Shown: positions 23,401-31,448 of the stretch, piece after piece
Numbering within the stretch: position 1 is the stretch's first letter
Layout: each line of letters begins with the position of its first letter
Origin: Burkholderiales bacterium
GTDB taxonomy: Bacteria > Pseudomonadota > Gammaproteobacteria > Burkholderiales > Burkholderiaceae_C
DNA length: 32,858 nucleotides
Direction: 5' to 3'
Assembly: GCA_947452135.1 (NCBI GenBank)
Contig: CANGBT010000010.1
Coordinates: 1 to 32,858, forward strand
The notes under the pieces: generated by a model
Told to the model about the DNA's origin: nothing
Seen by the model: only the letters and a program-made list of their open reading frames with translations
Databases searched by the model: none
Made by a program: the position numbers and the translations under genes

Positions 23401-26400
23401 CATTCGCTGGCCGCATTGCCCGTCAGGCAGTTCTCTGCCACGGTGGCGTTGGTCGGTGAGGCGCAGCTGCCTGTGCCGCCACCGGTGGCGGCGGCGGTGG
23501 TGAAGCTCCACGTCGCGCTTTGCGCGAGCGCGTTGCCGGCGGCGTCCTTGATGCGCGGATCGGTGGCGCCGCCCTTGAGCGTGGCGGTGTAGGTGGTCGA
23601 CGCGGCCAGCGCAGCCGCAGGCGCGAAGCTCGCCTGACGCGTGGTCGCGTTGTACGAAACCGTGCCGGCGACCAGCGCGCCGGCGGCATCGCGCAACTCG
23701 AAGGTGCCGGTGCCCACGGTGGTGGCGTCGAGCGCCTCGCTGAAAGTGGCACTCGCCGTGGTGGTGGCGGAGACGGCTGTTGCGCCATTCACCGGCGAGG
23801 TGGCGCTGACCGTGGGCGGCGTGGTGTCAGCGGCGACGGCGGTGCTGAACACCACGTCGACCCAGTAGTTGCTCGACAGGTACGACGCATTGGGGAAGGT
23901 GCTCGCCGACGCATAGGCATACAGCCCGTTGGCGCCGCTGGTGCCGTCGCGCAGCAGGTGCACCGGCGGCACATCGACCCCGGTGTTGGCGAAGTAGCGC
24001 AGGTCGGCCGCGTAGTTGCCGCGCGGCGCGAAGTACGACGCCACGTAGACCGTGTTGGCGGTCACCGCCACCGGCGTGGCGAAGTCGACCTGCTGCCAGC
24101 CGGTGGCCGTCTCGGTGCCGAAGGTGGCCGTGGCCAGCCGCGTGCCGCCGGTGGTCCACAGGCTGCCGGTGTGCGTGCCGGTGTTGCCCGTGCCCTTGTA
24201 GAAGCGCACGCCGCTCACGAAGCCGTTGACGTCGGTGCGAAAGCGCACGCCGAGTTCCACCGGGTTGGGGTCGGCGGCCGAAGCCAGCGTGGGCGTGGTG
24301 GCGGCACCCCAGGCGCCGCACGGGCAGCCCGATCCCAGCGCAACGGCGGTGGTGAAGCTCCAGCTCACGTCGGCGGCCAGGGCGATGCCGGTGGCGTCTT
24401 TCACGCGCGGGTCGGTGGCGCCGCCATGCAGCAGCGCCGTGTAGGTCACGCCCGCGCCCAGCACGGTGCCGGGCGTGAGCGTGGCGGTGCGCGTGATGGC
24501 GTCGTAGGCCACGCTGGCACTCACCAGCGCGCCGGCGGCATCACGCAGCTCGAAGGTGCTGCCGCCCACGGTGGCCGGGTCCATCGCCTCGCTGAAGGTG
24601 GCCGACGCGCGTGCGGTGGTGGCCACGCCGGTGGCACCGGCGGTCGGGCTGCTGGTCAGCACCACGGGCGCGCCGGCGGCGGCGCCGTAGGTGGCCACAT
24701 AGGCACCGGTGTTGGCGGCGAAGAAGGCGTAGTCGATGCCCTTGACGGTGCGTGTGGTGTAGCCCACGGAGGCTGCGCCCAGGGTGATGCCCACCAGTGC
24801 GCGGCCGTTGGCGTTCATGGGCAACATGGCCTGCAAGCCGGTGGCCGCAGCGGCGCGCGTCACGTTGAAACCCAAGGCGCTGCCGTCCCAGACGAACGAG
24901 CCGAACGACGAGTCGTTGCGCGCATCGATCCAGGTGAGCATCTGCCGTGCGCTGACCACCGGCACGCCGCGCGCCACGGCGGACGAGACCGTCGCAGACG
25001 ACTCCGGCAACACCGCGAAGTCGGTGTGCGCATTGATGGTGTATGCCCCGTAGTAGCCCTCGGCGCCCAGGGCGCGGTCGAGCAGGGTGTCCACGGTGAA
25101 TGGAAAGCTCTGGCCGGCTTCGTCGCTCATCTGCGTGGCGGCCTGGTACACGTCCACCAGCGTGCCGTCGAGCCGCGCAAAGCGCATCGGCATGGCCGAG
25201 CCGGTGAACACGCCCGGCGTGTCGTTGACCCATGCCGCCGGCCAGTAGTAGTAGGTGGTGTCGAGCCGCACGCCATGGTTGAACTGCACCTCGGCGCCGC
25301 TGGCCCAGTCGCTCCAGACCACGCAGTGGTGGCGCTGGGTGACCGGCGCCGGCAGGCTCTGGAACATGGATTGCCACGCGGGCAGCTGAGAGGCGTAGTT
25401 CGACTCGAGCGAGGCGGCCGTGTAGTCGGCGCAGCCGGTGCTCACGTGCGCGCTGAGCTCGAAGCCCTCGGCGTCGTACTGCGCGGCGGCCGCGTCGGTG
25501 ATCGGCGTGCTGGCGTACATGTACGAGGTGCCGCGCACGCACTCCCAGTTGGCCACCGAGCAGCCGGCCGGACTGGCCGCTTTGAACTGTTCGAAGCGCG
25601 CGCCGGTGCCGCCGTTGCCGTGGTCGTCGCCGGTCATCACCACGACCGCCTTCTTGCCGTTGGGGAAGTACCAAAAGCGCGGCAGCGGCTTGCGCGTGGT
25701 GTTCATGGTGAGGATCAGGTTGGCCAGCCAGCGCTGCTGCTCGTCGGCCTGCGGAATGGCCACCTTGCCCAGATCGATCCAGTCGGGTTTCACGTCGGTC
25801 GCGGCTGCGCCAAAGAACTTGTCGTTGGAGCGCACCGGCGACAGGCCGTCACGTTCTTGCGTGGCCCATGCCGGGTTGCCCTGCCGCGTGTAGACCACCG
25901 AGCGGGCCAGGTCGTAGGCGAAGGCGGCCGCCAGCCCGCTGCCCGAGGCGTGCAGCGTGAGCGCCGGATAGACGGTGGCGGTGGCCGTGCCGCTGTAGAG
26001 CGTGCCCAGGGCGGTGGCGCCGCTGAGGGTGTTGAGACCGGCGCTGCCGTGAAACTGCAGGGTCTGACCGACGATGCCGTTGCCCGCCGCGGTGGCGTTG
26101 TCGACCAGCACGTAGCCGTTGTCCATCGTCAGGCCGGCCGGCGTGATGCCCAGCAGGCCGGCCAGTTGCGCGTCGGGCGCCATGGCGATCAGGTTGCCGC
26201 CGGCGTTCACCCAGTTGGTCAGCGTGGTGACCTGCTCGGCCGTGAGCGACATCTGCGACAGCAGCACCACGTCGTAGGCGCTGAGCGTGGCTGCGCTCAC
26301 GGTGCCGATGTCGGCCACCGCAAAGGCGTTGAAGCCTTCGGTGCGCAAGATCTCGGCGTAGTAGTTGCCGAAGTTGGCGCTGCCCGAGGTGACCACCAGG

Positions 26401-26537
26401 ATCGGCCCGCCGGGGCCTTGCGCCGGATCACCGGCAGCCCGTGCCGGCGAGACCCACCCCGATGCGGCCACCAGCAGCACCAGCGCCATCAGGCCAGAGC
26501 GCACCGACCGCCCCCAAGCGGACATCCAATTCAACAT
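20487..26537 (-). CDS. Giant exported protein: ThuA-like, deacetylase-like, DMFA2-C-like, two DUF4082 and Ig modules
   Basis: 2016 aa with a signal peptide (cleavage near ARA34). Domains in order: a glutamine-amidotransferase/ThuA-like fold (45-235; PILVVTSGSANFGNYYAEIL); a polysaccharide-deacetylase-like region (about 285-560) with TGDDHGNG (D304, D305, H306), SAHVSTG (H363), NHGVRLDT and NAHTDF; an SbsA-type Ig (622-733); DUF4082 (738-900); a second Ig (904-1015); an N,N-dimethylformamidase-beta-like C-terminal domain (about 1025-1510; SEWDI, FDIYRLGYYGG, FLSVGHDEYWS); an Ig-like segment (1525-1615); DUF4082 again (1624-1786); and two terminal Ig domains (1792-1898, 1905-2016). The Ig modules end in WSFTT-type strands. 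There is no visible anchor, so it is secreted or surface-bound. It lies 33 nt after the WD40 gene. A role in processing or modifying surface polysaccharide is inferred. Confidence 0.85.
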   Translation of the reverse strand: MLNWMSAWGRSVRSGLMALVLLVAASGWVSPARAAGDPAQGPGGPILVVTSGSANFGNYYAEILRTEGFNAFAVADIGTVSAATLSAYDVVLLSQMSLTAEQVTTLTNWVNAGGNLIAMAPDAQLAGLLGITPAGLTMDNGYVLVDNATAAGNGIVGQTLQFHGSAGLNTLSGATALGTLYSGTATATVYPALTLHASGSGLAAAFAYDLARSVVYTRQGNPAWATQERDGLSPVRSNDKFFGAAATDVKPDWIDLGKVAIPQADEQQRWLANLILTMNTTRKPLPRFWYFPNGKKAVVVMTGDDHGNGGTGARFEQFKAASPAGCSVANWECVRGTSYMYASTPITDAAAAQYDAEGFELSAHVSTGCADYTAASLESNYASQLPAWQSMFQSLPAPVTQRHHCVVWSDWASGAEVQFNHGVRLDTTYYYWPAAWVNDTPGVFTGSAMPMRFARLDGTLVDVYQAATQMSDEAGQSFPFTVDTLLDRALGAEGYYGAYTINAHTDFAVLPESSATVSSAVARGVPVVSARQMLTWIDARNDSSFGSFVWDGSALGFNVTRAAAATGLQAMLPMNANGRALVGITLGAASVGYTTRTVKGIDYAFFAANTGAYVATYGAAAGAPVVLTSSPTAGATGVATTARASATFSEAMDPATVGGSTFELRDAAGALVSASVAYDAITRTATLTPGTVLGAGVTYTALLHGGATDPRVKDATGIALAADVSWSFTTAVALGSGCPCGAWGAATTPTLASAADPNPVELGVRFRTDVNGFVSGVRFYKGTGNTGTHTGSLWTTGGTRLATATFGTETATGWQQVDFATPVAVTANTVYVASYFAPRGNYAADLRYFANTGVDVPPVHLLRDGTSGANGLYAYASASTFPNASYLSSNYWVDVVFSTAVAADTTPPTVSATSPVNGATAVSATTTASATFSEALDATTVGTGTFELRDAAGALVAGTVSYNATTRQASFAPAAALAASTTYTATLKGGATDPRIKDAAGNALAQSATWSFTTAAATGGGTGSCASPTNATVAENCLTGNAASEWDITGAGDLSIQGYATQISVNRGASVGFKVNTNAANYRFDIYRLGYYGGLGARKVASVNPTASLPQSQPACLTDATTGLIDCGNWATSGSWTVPADAASGIYIAKVIRADTLGASHIVFVVRNDASTADVMFQTSDTTWQAYNNYGGNSLYTGSPANRAYKVSYNRPFNTRVVDNGQDWLFNSEYPMVRWLEANGYDVTYTSGVDTDRAGSLLLNHRTFLSVGHDEYWSAAQRTSVETARNAGVNLAFFSGNEIFWKTRWENSTDGSATPYRTLVSYKETTAGAKIDPTTTWTGTWRDPRFSPPADGGRPENALSGTIFMVNDGATTSLVVPAADGQMRFWRNTSVATLAAGTSATLPNGTLGYEWDIDADNGFRPAGLVRLSTTTVANAPLLVDYGSTYGTGTATHSLTLYRHASGARVFGAGTVQWAWGLDATHDRSGTPADVRMQQATVNLLADMNVQPATLQTGLVAASASADTVAPTSTLVSPAAGANLATGSPVTVSGTATDSGGGVVGGVEVSVDGGSTWHPATGRASWTYAWTPSTAGPVIIKTRATDDSGLSEIPGPGTGVSVGSVSATCPCTIWPASTVPAVVSDSDTGSVNLGVRFSTDTAGFITGLRYYKGTANTGTHVGTLWTNGGTALASATFTGETASGWQQVSFATPVAVTANTVYVASYLAPAGRYAADSGYFTSAGVDRAPLHAPRTGVSGSNGVYAYASGTAFPTSTYLATNYWIDVVFDTATTPPPADTTPPTVSAVTPAANATGISVATTVSATFSEALDATTVNAASVTLRSAAGTLVSATVTYNATTRVATLTPTAALTAQTVYTASVSTAVRDVAGNALATAQSWSFTTAAAVVTDTTPPTVTVTSPTSGATGISRTANITATFSEAMSAASISGASFDLRGPGGTLIASAVSYSATARRATLNPTPTLATLTTYTVTVHGGTSAATVKDSAGNALAADRVWTFTTR
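21180..21668 (-). repeat. DUF4082 module, copy 2 within the giant gene
   Basis: Encodes residues 1624-1786 and is closely similar at DNA and protein level to the copy at 23838-24326; for example YYKGTANTGTH versus FYKGTGNTGTH, and GWQQVSFATPVAVTANTVYV versus GWQQVDFATPVAVTANTVYV. This indicates an internal duplication. Confidence 0.8.
23838..24326 (-). repeat. DUF4082 module, copy 1 within the giant gene
   Basis: Encodes residues 738-900; duplicate of 21180-21668. Both copies begin with a CPC motif and end in NYW(V/I)DVVF, each followed by a Thr/Pro linker and an Ig domain, so the duplicated unit is DUF4082 plus Ig. Confidence 0.8.
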
Positions 26538-26570
26538 GCTGATATCTCCCGAGGTGTCAGATGAGCGGTG

Positions 26571-27626
26571 TCAGCGAGCGCCGCGCGCCGGCAACACCCA
26601 CGACAGCAGCTGGCTGTCTTCATTGCCGGCGAGCAACTGGTTGTGCCCGAGCGCGTCGAACACGAGTGCGTTGACGGCGGTGGTCGAGCCGGTAAGGTCT
26701 TGCACCACGTCGTGCGTGGCGCTGTCCCACACCAGCACCTGACCGCTCTGGCCGCCACCGGCGAGCAGCGAGCCGTCGGTGTTGAAGGCCAGGCTGCGCA
26801 GCGGCGCGCGCTGCCCGGCCAGCGCCTGAATCTGCTGGCCGCTGGCCACGTCCCAGATCAGCACCTTGCCGTCGTTGCCGGCGCTGGCGATCTGCCGCGC
26901 GTCGGGGCTGAAGCTCACGGCGCTGAGTTCGCCGGCGTGGCCGCGCAGCGTGAACAGCAGCTTGCCGCTGGCGCTGTCCCACACCAGCACGCGTGCATCG
27001 GCGCAGCCGCTGGCGACCAGCCGTCCGTCAGGGCTCACGCTGAGCGCATTGATGAAATCCCCCGCGTGCATCACCTGACGCAGCTGGCCGTTGTTGCCGT
27101 CCCAGCTCAGCACGCGCGCACCTTCGCCACCGGTGACCACCACCGCGCCGCGTGCGCCCGAGGCGACCGCGCGCAGCCCGTGGTCGTGGCCGCGCAGCGT
27201 GAACCGGCGCGCACCGCTGTCCACGCCCCAGCCCAGCGCCAGGCCGTCGCGGCCCACGCCCACGAGCAAGCGGCCGTCGGCGCTGAACACCAGCCCCACG
27301 CACACCGCGCTGCCTGCCGGTTGCAGCGTGCGCGTCTCGTGGCCCTGGCTGTCGAGCAGCATCACGCGGCCGTCGGTGTGGGTCACGCCCATGGCGCTGC
27401 CATCGGCCGACGTGACGATGGCGGTGATGCCGCGGCGCTCGAAGGCCTGAGCGCGCCGGCGCGGCGGATCGTCTCGCGTCACCCGGGGCGCCACACGCTG
27501 CGCCTGACGCAAGGTGTCGGTACTCGCGCTGCTGCTGCCACCGCCGCAACCGGCCAGCGCCGCGAGCGCAGGAGCACCCAGCCAACCCAGAACTGCGCGC
27601 CGCCGGCGCTGGTTTTCCGAATGCAT
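26571..27626 (-). CDS. WD40 beta-propeller lipoprotein
   Basis: 351 aa. The N-terminus has four Arg (7-10), a hydrophobic stretch and the lipobox LAGC (Cys27) followed by GGGSSS, so it is a lipoprotein, possibly Tat-exported. From about 70 to 350 it has WD-type repeats with strands VLSWDGNNG, VLVWDSASG, VLIWDVASG and VLVWDSATH and GH motifs (LRGHDHGLRAVA, LRGHAGELSAVS), consistent with one seven-bladed propeller. The ATG at 27626 was chosen over 27650 because it follows GGGAGG. It lies 33 nt upstream of the giant gene and 121 nt downstream of the 861-aa lipoprotein gene. It is likely a periplasmic or surface scaffold for its neighbours (inference). Confidence 0.88.
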   Translation of the reverse strand: MHSENQRRRRAVLGWLGAPALAALAGCGGGSSSASTDTLRQAQRVAPRVTRDDPPRRRAQAFERRGITAIVTSADGSAMGVTHTDGRVMLLDSQGHETRTLQPAGSAVCVGLVFSADGRLLVGVGRDGLALGWGVDSGARRFTLRGHDHGLRAVASGARGAVVVTGGEGARVLSWDGNNGQLRQVMHAGDFINALSVSPDGRLVASGCADARVLVWDSASGKLLFTLRGHAGELSAVSFSPDARQIASAGNDGKVLIWDVASGQQIQALAGQRAPLRSLAFNTDGSLLAGGGQSGQVLVWDSATHDVVQDLTGSTTAVNALVFDALGHNQLLAGNEDSQLLSWVLPARGAR

Positions 27627-27652
27627 CAAGGACCTCCCGTGCGACATCAATG

Positions 27653-27677
27653 GCCCCGGGATGACGCCGTCCGGGGC
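27653..27677. promoter_or_regulatory. Inverted repeat upstream of the WD40 gene
   Basis: GCCCCGG and CCGGGGC separated by 11 nt, 27-51 nt before the WD40 start. It could be an operator, a leader hairpin or part of an inter-gene processing site. Confidence 0.35.
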
Positions 27678-27730
27678 AGTGGGCAGAACTTATCGGCGGG
27701 TCGGTTGCACGGCCTTGAGTGCCATCAACC

Positions 27731-27745
27731 GAGCCCGCCGGGCTC
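27731..27745. other. Short hairpin just past the 861-aa lipoprotein gene
   Basis: GAGCCCG-C-CGGGCTC, three nt after the stop codon. The single-base spacer makes it nearly a perfect palindrome, and there is no T-run. It may protect the mRNA 3' end. Confidence 0.35.
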
Positions 27746-27747
27746 GA

Positions 27748-30333
27748 TCAGTTGCCGTTGGTGGCGTAGATCGAATACGCGAACGGCGCGCTGCCGCGCA
27801 GCAGAGGCGGGCTCGGCCAGGTGGTGCTGTACGCATAGGCACCCCAGCGCAGCGATCCGCTGGTCGCACTCACGCGCGCATTGACGTCGTTCGACCACGC
27901 GGCGATCCAGTACCACTGGCCGCTGGTCAGGGGCAGCGGCGCGGTCAGCGGCAGTGACTGCCAGCCCGAGGTGGTGACGTTGACCTCGCCGGTGTCGGCC
28001 AGCTTCGATCCGGGCACGCCGTTGCTGTCGGCAAAGATGGCGAACTGGTAGTGCCCGGCGATGGCGCCGACCTTGGCCTTGATCGTGGTGGCCGCGACCG
28101 TGGCCGTGGCCTGCACCCGGTTGGCGTTGATGTAGGCGCCGCTGGCATCGGTGATGTAGTCGTTGGTGGTGCCCTCGGCGGCGCTGCCCATGATCACCAC
28201 CGGCGTGGGAGGCGCCACCGGCACCACCGAGATGTCCACGCTGGTGCTGCTGCTCAGACCGTCGTCGTCGGTGGCTCGCGCGGTGAGCGTGTAGCTGCCC
28301 GGCAGCAGCGGCCCCCAGCTGAACTGGTACGGCGGGCTGGCGATGTCGTTGATCAGCGTGGTGCCGCTGAAAAACTCGACGTGCGTGACGCGACCGTTGT
28401 CGCTGGCCAGCGCACTCACGTCGACCATCGCCGGCGCGATCAGCACGGTGCCGTTGGCCGGTGAGGTGATGCCGAGCGTGGGTGGCACCAGGGCGGCGTT
28501 GAGCACCACCTGCACATGCGTGCCGCTGTCGTGGTGCACCTTGAGCACGCCGGTGGCGCTGTCGTAGGTCCAGCCCGCCGCCGCCACATCCGCACGCTGC
28601 GGCAGCGCCAACCCGCCGGCGCTCACGCCTTGCGGCAGCGAGGCCACGCGCAGCACCTCGGTCGACGCGGCGTCCCAGGTGTCGTAGTTGATCGAGTCGC
28701 TGGCGTAGGTCACCGCGGTGACCACCGACGATGAGCGCACCAGGTGGTTCTCGCCGGCCGGCGCCCATTCGGGGAAGGCGCCCATGGCGATCATGAAGTG
28801 GCGCACGTAGTCGCCGTGCCCGTCGGTGAACCAGAAGTTCACGCCCGCGACCGACTCGCCCGGCCCCTCGTTGACGGTGCCGTTGTCGCGCGCCATGTAG
28901 GTCGCCCAGTTGAGCGAGCGAAACGCCTTGTCCTTGGCGATGGCGTCGCCAGTGGCCGCGGCATACAGCGCATTGACCGCGCCGAAGCGCGAGGTGTGGC
29001 TGGCCATCTTGAACATGTAGGCGGTCTGCTCGGAGATCACGCGCGCGCCGTGAAACAGCCCCGGGTCGCCCGCGTAGTCGCCGCCGAAGCGCGTCTCGAT
29101 GTAGCTGATCAGCCCGGCGGCTTTGGCCTTCCAGGCGGCATCGCGTTCGGGGTTTTCGAGCAGGTAGCGCGCGGTCTGGCCCGGCACGTACTGGTTGAAG
29201 TTGGAAAACAGGCTGCGGCTGGGCGGCACGTCCTCGAAGTACTGGTTCCAGCGGTTGTTGGTCATCGGGTAGGTCATCAGCCAGGTCCACACCGCCTGAC
29301 GTGCCGTCGTGTAGCCGGCCACGTTGCCCAGGTTCAGGCGGATCAGCTCGTCGAACAGCCGGATCGGCGCGATCACGTGGCTGCCGTAGTCCTCGACGCT
29401 GGCGCCGCTTTGCGCATTGACCCGGAACGGCCATGGCGAGCGGCTGGCGGTGGTGTTGCCGCGCAGGTTCTTGAGCAGCGCGTCGGCGCAGGCAATGGCC
29501 GCGTCGCGGTAGCGCACGTCGCCGGTGATCTGCCAGAACCGCAGGTAGCCGTTGACGCCGAGCTCGCCCACCTTGTCGGGCTCGACCACGCCGGCACCCT
29601 CGCGCAGTGTGTCGTTGCCGTAGGTGATGGACGAGGCCTTGCCGGTGGACCAGGGCACCTTGGCCCACGCGCTGGTGGACGGTGTGGTGCCGTACTGCAG
29701 CTGGTGGTCGAGCAGCCCTCGCACGAGGTCGATCACCGCGCGGTTGCCCGAGTAGGCGTAGTACAGCGCGGCCGACTCGGCCAGCATGGCGTTCTTGCCC
29801 GCCGGGTTGTTGGGCCAGGTGCTGCCCGCCAGCGTGACGGGCGAGTATTCCGAGTGGGTGTAGATCACCTTGAGGCCATTGGCCGGATCGGTCGGCATGC
29901 GGTTGAGCAGCATGTCCCACGACAGGAAGCTCACGCGGTCGAAGGCGTGGTCGGCCGGCGTGACCCACGACAGCAGCTTGCCGCTGCCATCGACCGACAC
30001 CGGGTGCGTGTCCAGCGTCTCATTGAGCACCAGCGCCAGCGGCTCGTTGGCGGCGAGCGGCGCAACCGGAACGCCAGCAGCGACGTCTGGCGTGGCGGCT
30101 GCGACGGCGTCGGCGGCAGGGGTGGCGGTGTCCGCCGGCGGGTCGGTGACCACCGCTTGGGTCGCCAGCGGATCTGCGGTGCTGCCGGCGTGGACCGAGG
30201 AGGCCTTCGCGAGCCGGGCGCTGGTGTCACCGGGTCCGGTGCTGCCACCGCCACACGCGGCCATCAGGACAGTCAGCGCGGCGAGCGTTCCTGTCAGGGT
30301 CCAGCGCACCAGGCGCTGATCGGTTGTTGACAT
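27748..30333 (-). CDS. Large lipoprotein with alpha/alpha-toroid-like and Ig-like domains
   Basis: 861 aa. The signal MSTTDQRLVRWTLTGTLAAL...LMAAC places a lipid-modified Cys at 27, followed by GGGS and a long Ala/Pro/Val linker (to about 115). Residues about 120-600 are helix-rich with repeated hairpins (LREGAGVVEPDKVGELGVNG, YRDAAIACADALLKNLRG, EQTAYMFKMASHTSRFG), resembling six-hairpin glycosidase or polysaccharide-lyase toroids, but I recognise no catalytic motif. An Ig-like domain follows (616-702; GITSPANGTVL, VEFFSGTTLI). A C-terminal beta domain (about 710-861; GWQSLPLTAPLPLTSGQWYW) resembles anchor or DUF4082-type sandwiches. The ATG at 30333 follows GGAGG. It leads the minus-strand exported-protein run; a polysaccharide-active enzyme is the best guess. 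Confidence 0.8.
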   Translation of the reverse strand: MSTTDQRLVRWTLTGTLAALTVLMAACGGGSTGPGDTSARLAKASSVHAGSTADPLATQAVVTDPPADTATPAADAVAAATPDVAAGVPVAPLAANEPLALVLNETLDTHPVSVDGSGKLLSWVTPADHAFDRVSFLSWDMLLNRMPTDPANGLKVIYTHSEYSPVTLAGSTWPNNPAGKNAMLAESAALYYAYSGNRAVIDLVRGLLDHQLQYGTTPSTSAWAKVPWSTGKASSITYGNDTLREGAGVVEPDKVGELGVNGYLRFWQITGDVRYRDAAIACADALLKNLRGNTTASRSPWPFRVNAQSGASVEDYGSHVIAPIRLFDELIRLNLGNVAGYTTARQAVWTWLMTYPMTNNRWNQYFEDVPPSRSLFSNFNQYVPGQTARYLLENPERDAAWKAKAAGLISYIETRFGGDYAGDPGLFHGARVISEQTAYMFKMASHTSRFGAVNALYAAATGDAIAKDKAFRSLNWATYMARDNGTVNEGPGESVAGVNFWFTDGHGDYVRHFMIAMGAFPEWAPAGENHLVRSSSVVTAVTYASDSINYDTWDAASTEVLRVASLPQGVSAGGLALPQRADVAAAGWTYDSATGVLKVHHDSGTHVQVVLNAALVPPTLGITSPANGTVLIAPAMVDVSALASDNGRVTHVEFFSGTTLINDIASPPYQFSWGPLLPGSYTLTARATDDDGLSSSTSVDISVVPVAPPTPVVIMGSAAEGTTNDYITDASGAYINANRVQATATVAATTIKAKVGAIAGHYQFAIFADSNGVPGSKLADTGEVNVTTSGWQSLPLTAPLPLTSGQWYWIAAWSNDVNARVSATSGSLRWGAYAYSTTWPSPPLLRGSAPFAYSIYATNGN

Positions 30334-30480
30334 GAGGAACCTCCAATCTCTCGGCGGGCCAGGCAGCCAGAGACTGCTTGTGGTCCAGCCGACGATGTTG
30401 GTGGGTTCGATGCGCGCGGCGTTGAGCCGCCTCAAGGCTCAGGGCATGCGCACGCGAGGAAACTCAAGGGCGGTACCGCG

Positions 30481-31338
30481 CTACAGCGCGATGAGTTCGG
30501 CCGCGCCTTCGAGCAGGGACCGGCACAGGATCTTGTAGCCGTCGGCGTCGAAGCCGGCGGCCTGCACATCGAGTTGTTTCGCTTCGGCCGGATCGCTCAC
30601 GCTGCCCAGGTAGCACCAGTTGCGGATCACGTGGATCTGGCGCTCGTCCTCGAAGCGCTCGACCAGCCCGACCGCCCCGGGATGCGGCCAGCATGCGATG
30701 CGCAGACCCTGCAGGCCCGACAGCAAGCGCGCGTGGTGCGCCTCGGGGGTTTCGTCACCGCGGCACACGCCGGCGCACTGGTGCAGCATGGCCCGAAAGC
30801 ACGGCTTGCCGGCCTTGAGCTTTTCAAGGCCGAGTGCGGCGTAGCAAAGACGGTGCTCGTCGGCGAGCGAGCGCAAGCCGTCGAGTGCGGCGTGCCGGCT
30901 GCCGTAAAGACCATACAGGTGCGGTTCGGTGGCGAAGTTCAGGTCCCTCGAATACACCACGGCGGGCGTGCCTTCGCGCAGGCTCAGCGAGCACAGCTCG
31001 CGGCTGCGGCGCAGTTTCTGGTTGAGCAGCGGCTGGAGCTGCTTGATCATGCGCGCCTCGAGCAGCAGCGCGCCGATCTCGCCGGCGGTGCGGATGTGGC
31101 TGATGCGCCGGGTCTGGCGCAGCATGCGAGCCTCGTCGACGGTGCGCAGGTGCGACAGCACGCGGCTGCGCAGGTTGACGCTCTTGCCGATGTACAGCGG
31201 CAAGTCGCCTTCCTCGCCATGAAACACGTACACGCCAGGTGCGTGCGGCAGGTCTTCGATGGCCTCGCGCAGGTGCGTCGGGTACTCGTAGAGCCCCGTG
31301 GTGTCGAACTTGGCCCGCCGTGTGCTGGAACTGCGCAT
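30481..31338 (-). CDS. cho: Cho-like GIY-YIG excision nuclease
   Basis: 285 aa, close to E. coli Cho (295 aa). The GIY-YIG nuclease module is at the N-terminus: APGVYVFHGEEGDLPLYIGKS (33-53) with the two namesake strands, Arg57/Arg59 in NLRSRVLSHL, the metal-binding Glu94 in LLLEARMIKQ and Asn106 in PLLNQKLR. The remainder matches the UvrC N-terminal region as far as a Cys cluster (CFRAMLHQCAGVC). There is no helix-hairpin-helix or UvrB-binding extension. Cho makes the 3' incision in UvrAB-dependent repair. It lies 110 nt after the UDP-sugar dehydrogenase on the same strand, an unrelated neighbour in an EPS locus. Confidence 0.88.
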   Translation of the reverse strand: MRSSSTRRAKFDTTGLYEYPTHLREAIEDLPHAPGVYVFHGEEGDLPLYIGKSVNLRSRVLSHLRTVDEARMLRQTRRISHIRTAGEIGALLLEARMIKQLQPLLNQKLRRSRELCSLSLREGTPAVVYSRDLNFATEPHLYGLYGSRHAALDGLRSLADEHRLCYAALGLEKLKAGKPCFRAMLHQCAGVCRGDETPEAHHARLLSGLQGLRIACWPHPGAVGLVERFEDERQIHVIRNWCYLGSVSDPAEAKQLDVQAAGFDADGYKILCRSLLEGAAELIAL

Positions 31339-31448
31339 CGCTGTGTGAAGCGCCGCAGCGGTCGTGGCGGCGCGTGGGTTGGAGCCGGGCCGACATGGCC
31401 CGCCTAGTCAGCCGACGGTAGCAGCTTGCCACGGCCCCGACCGCCGGA

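Noticed and set aside
20571-26564. Two long open frames (962 and 1014 aa) antisense to the giant gene
   Set aside because: They are His/Gly/Arg/Ala-rich shadow frames of a GC-rich repetitive gene, with no domain, no ribosome site and no signal; the reverse strand has clear domains throughout.
28744-30330. 528-aa forward frame opposite the 861-aa lipoprotein gene
   Set aside because: Antisense shadow; the reverse frame has a lipobox, a signal peptide and an Ig domain.
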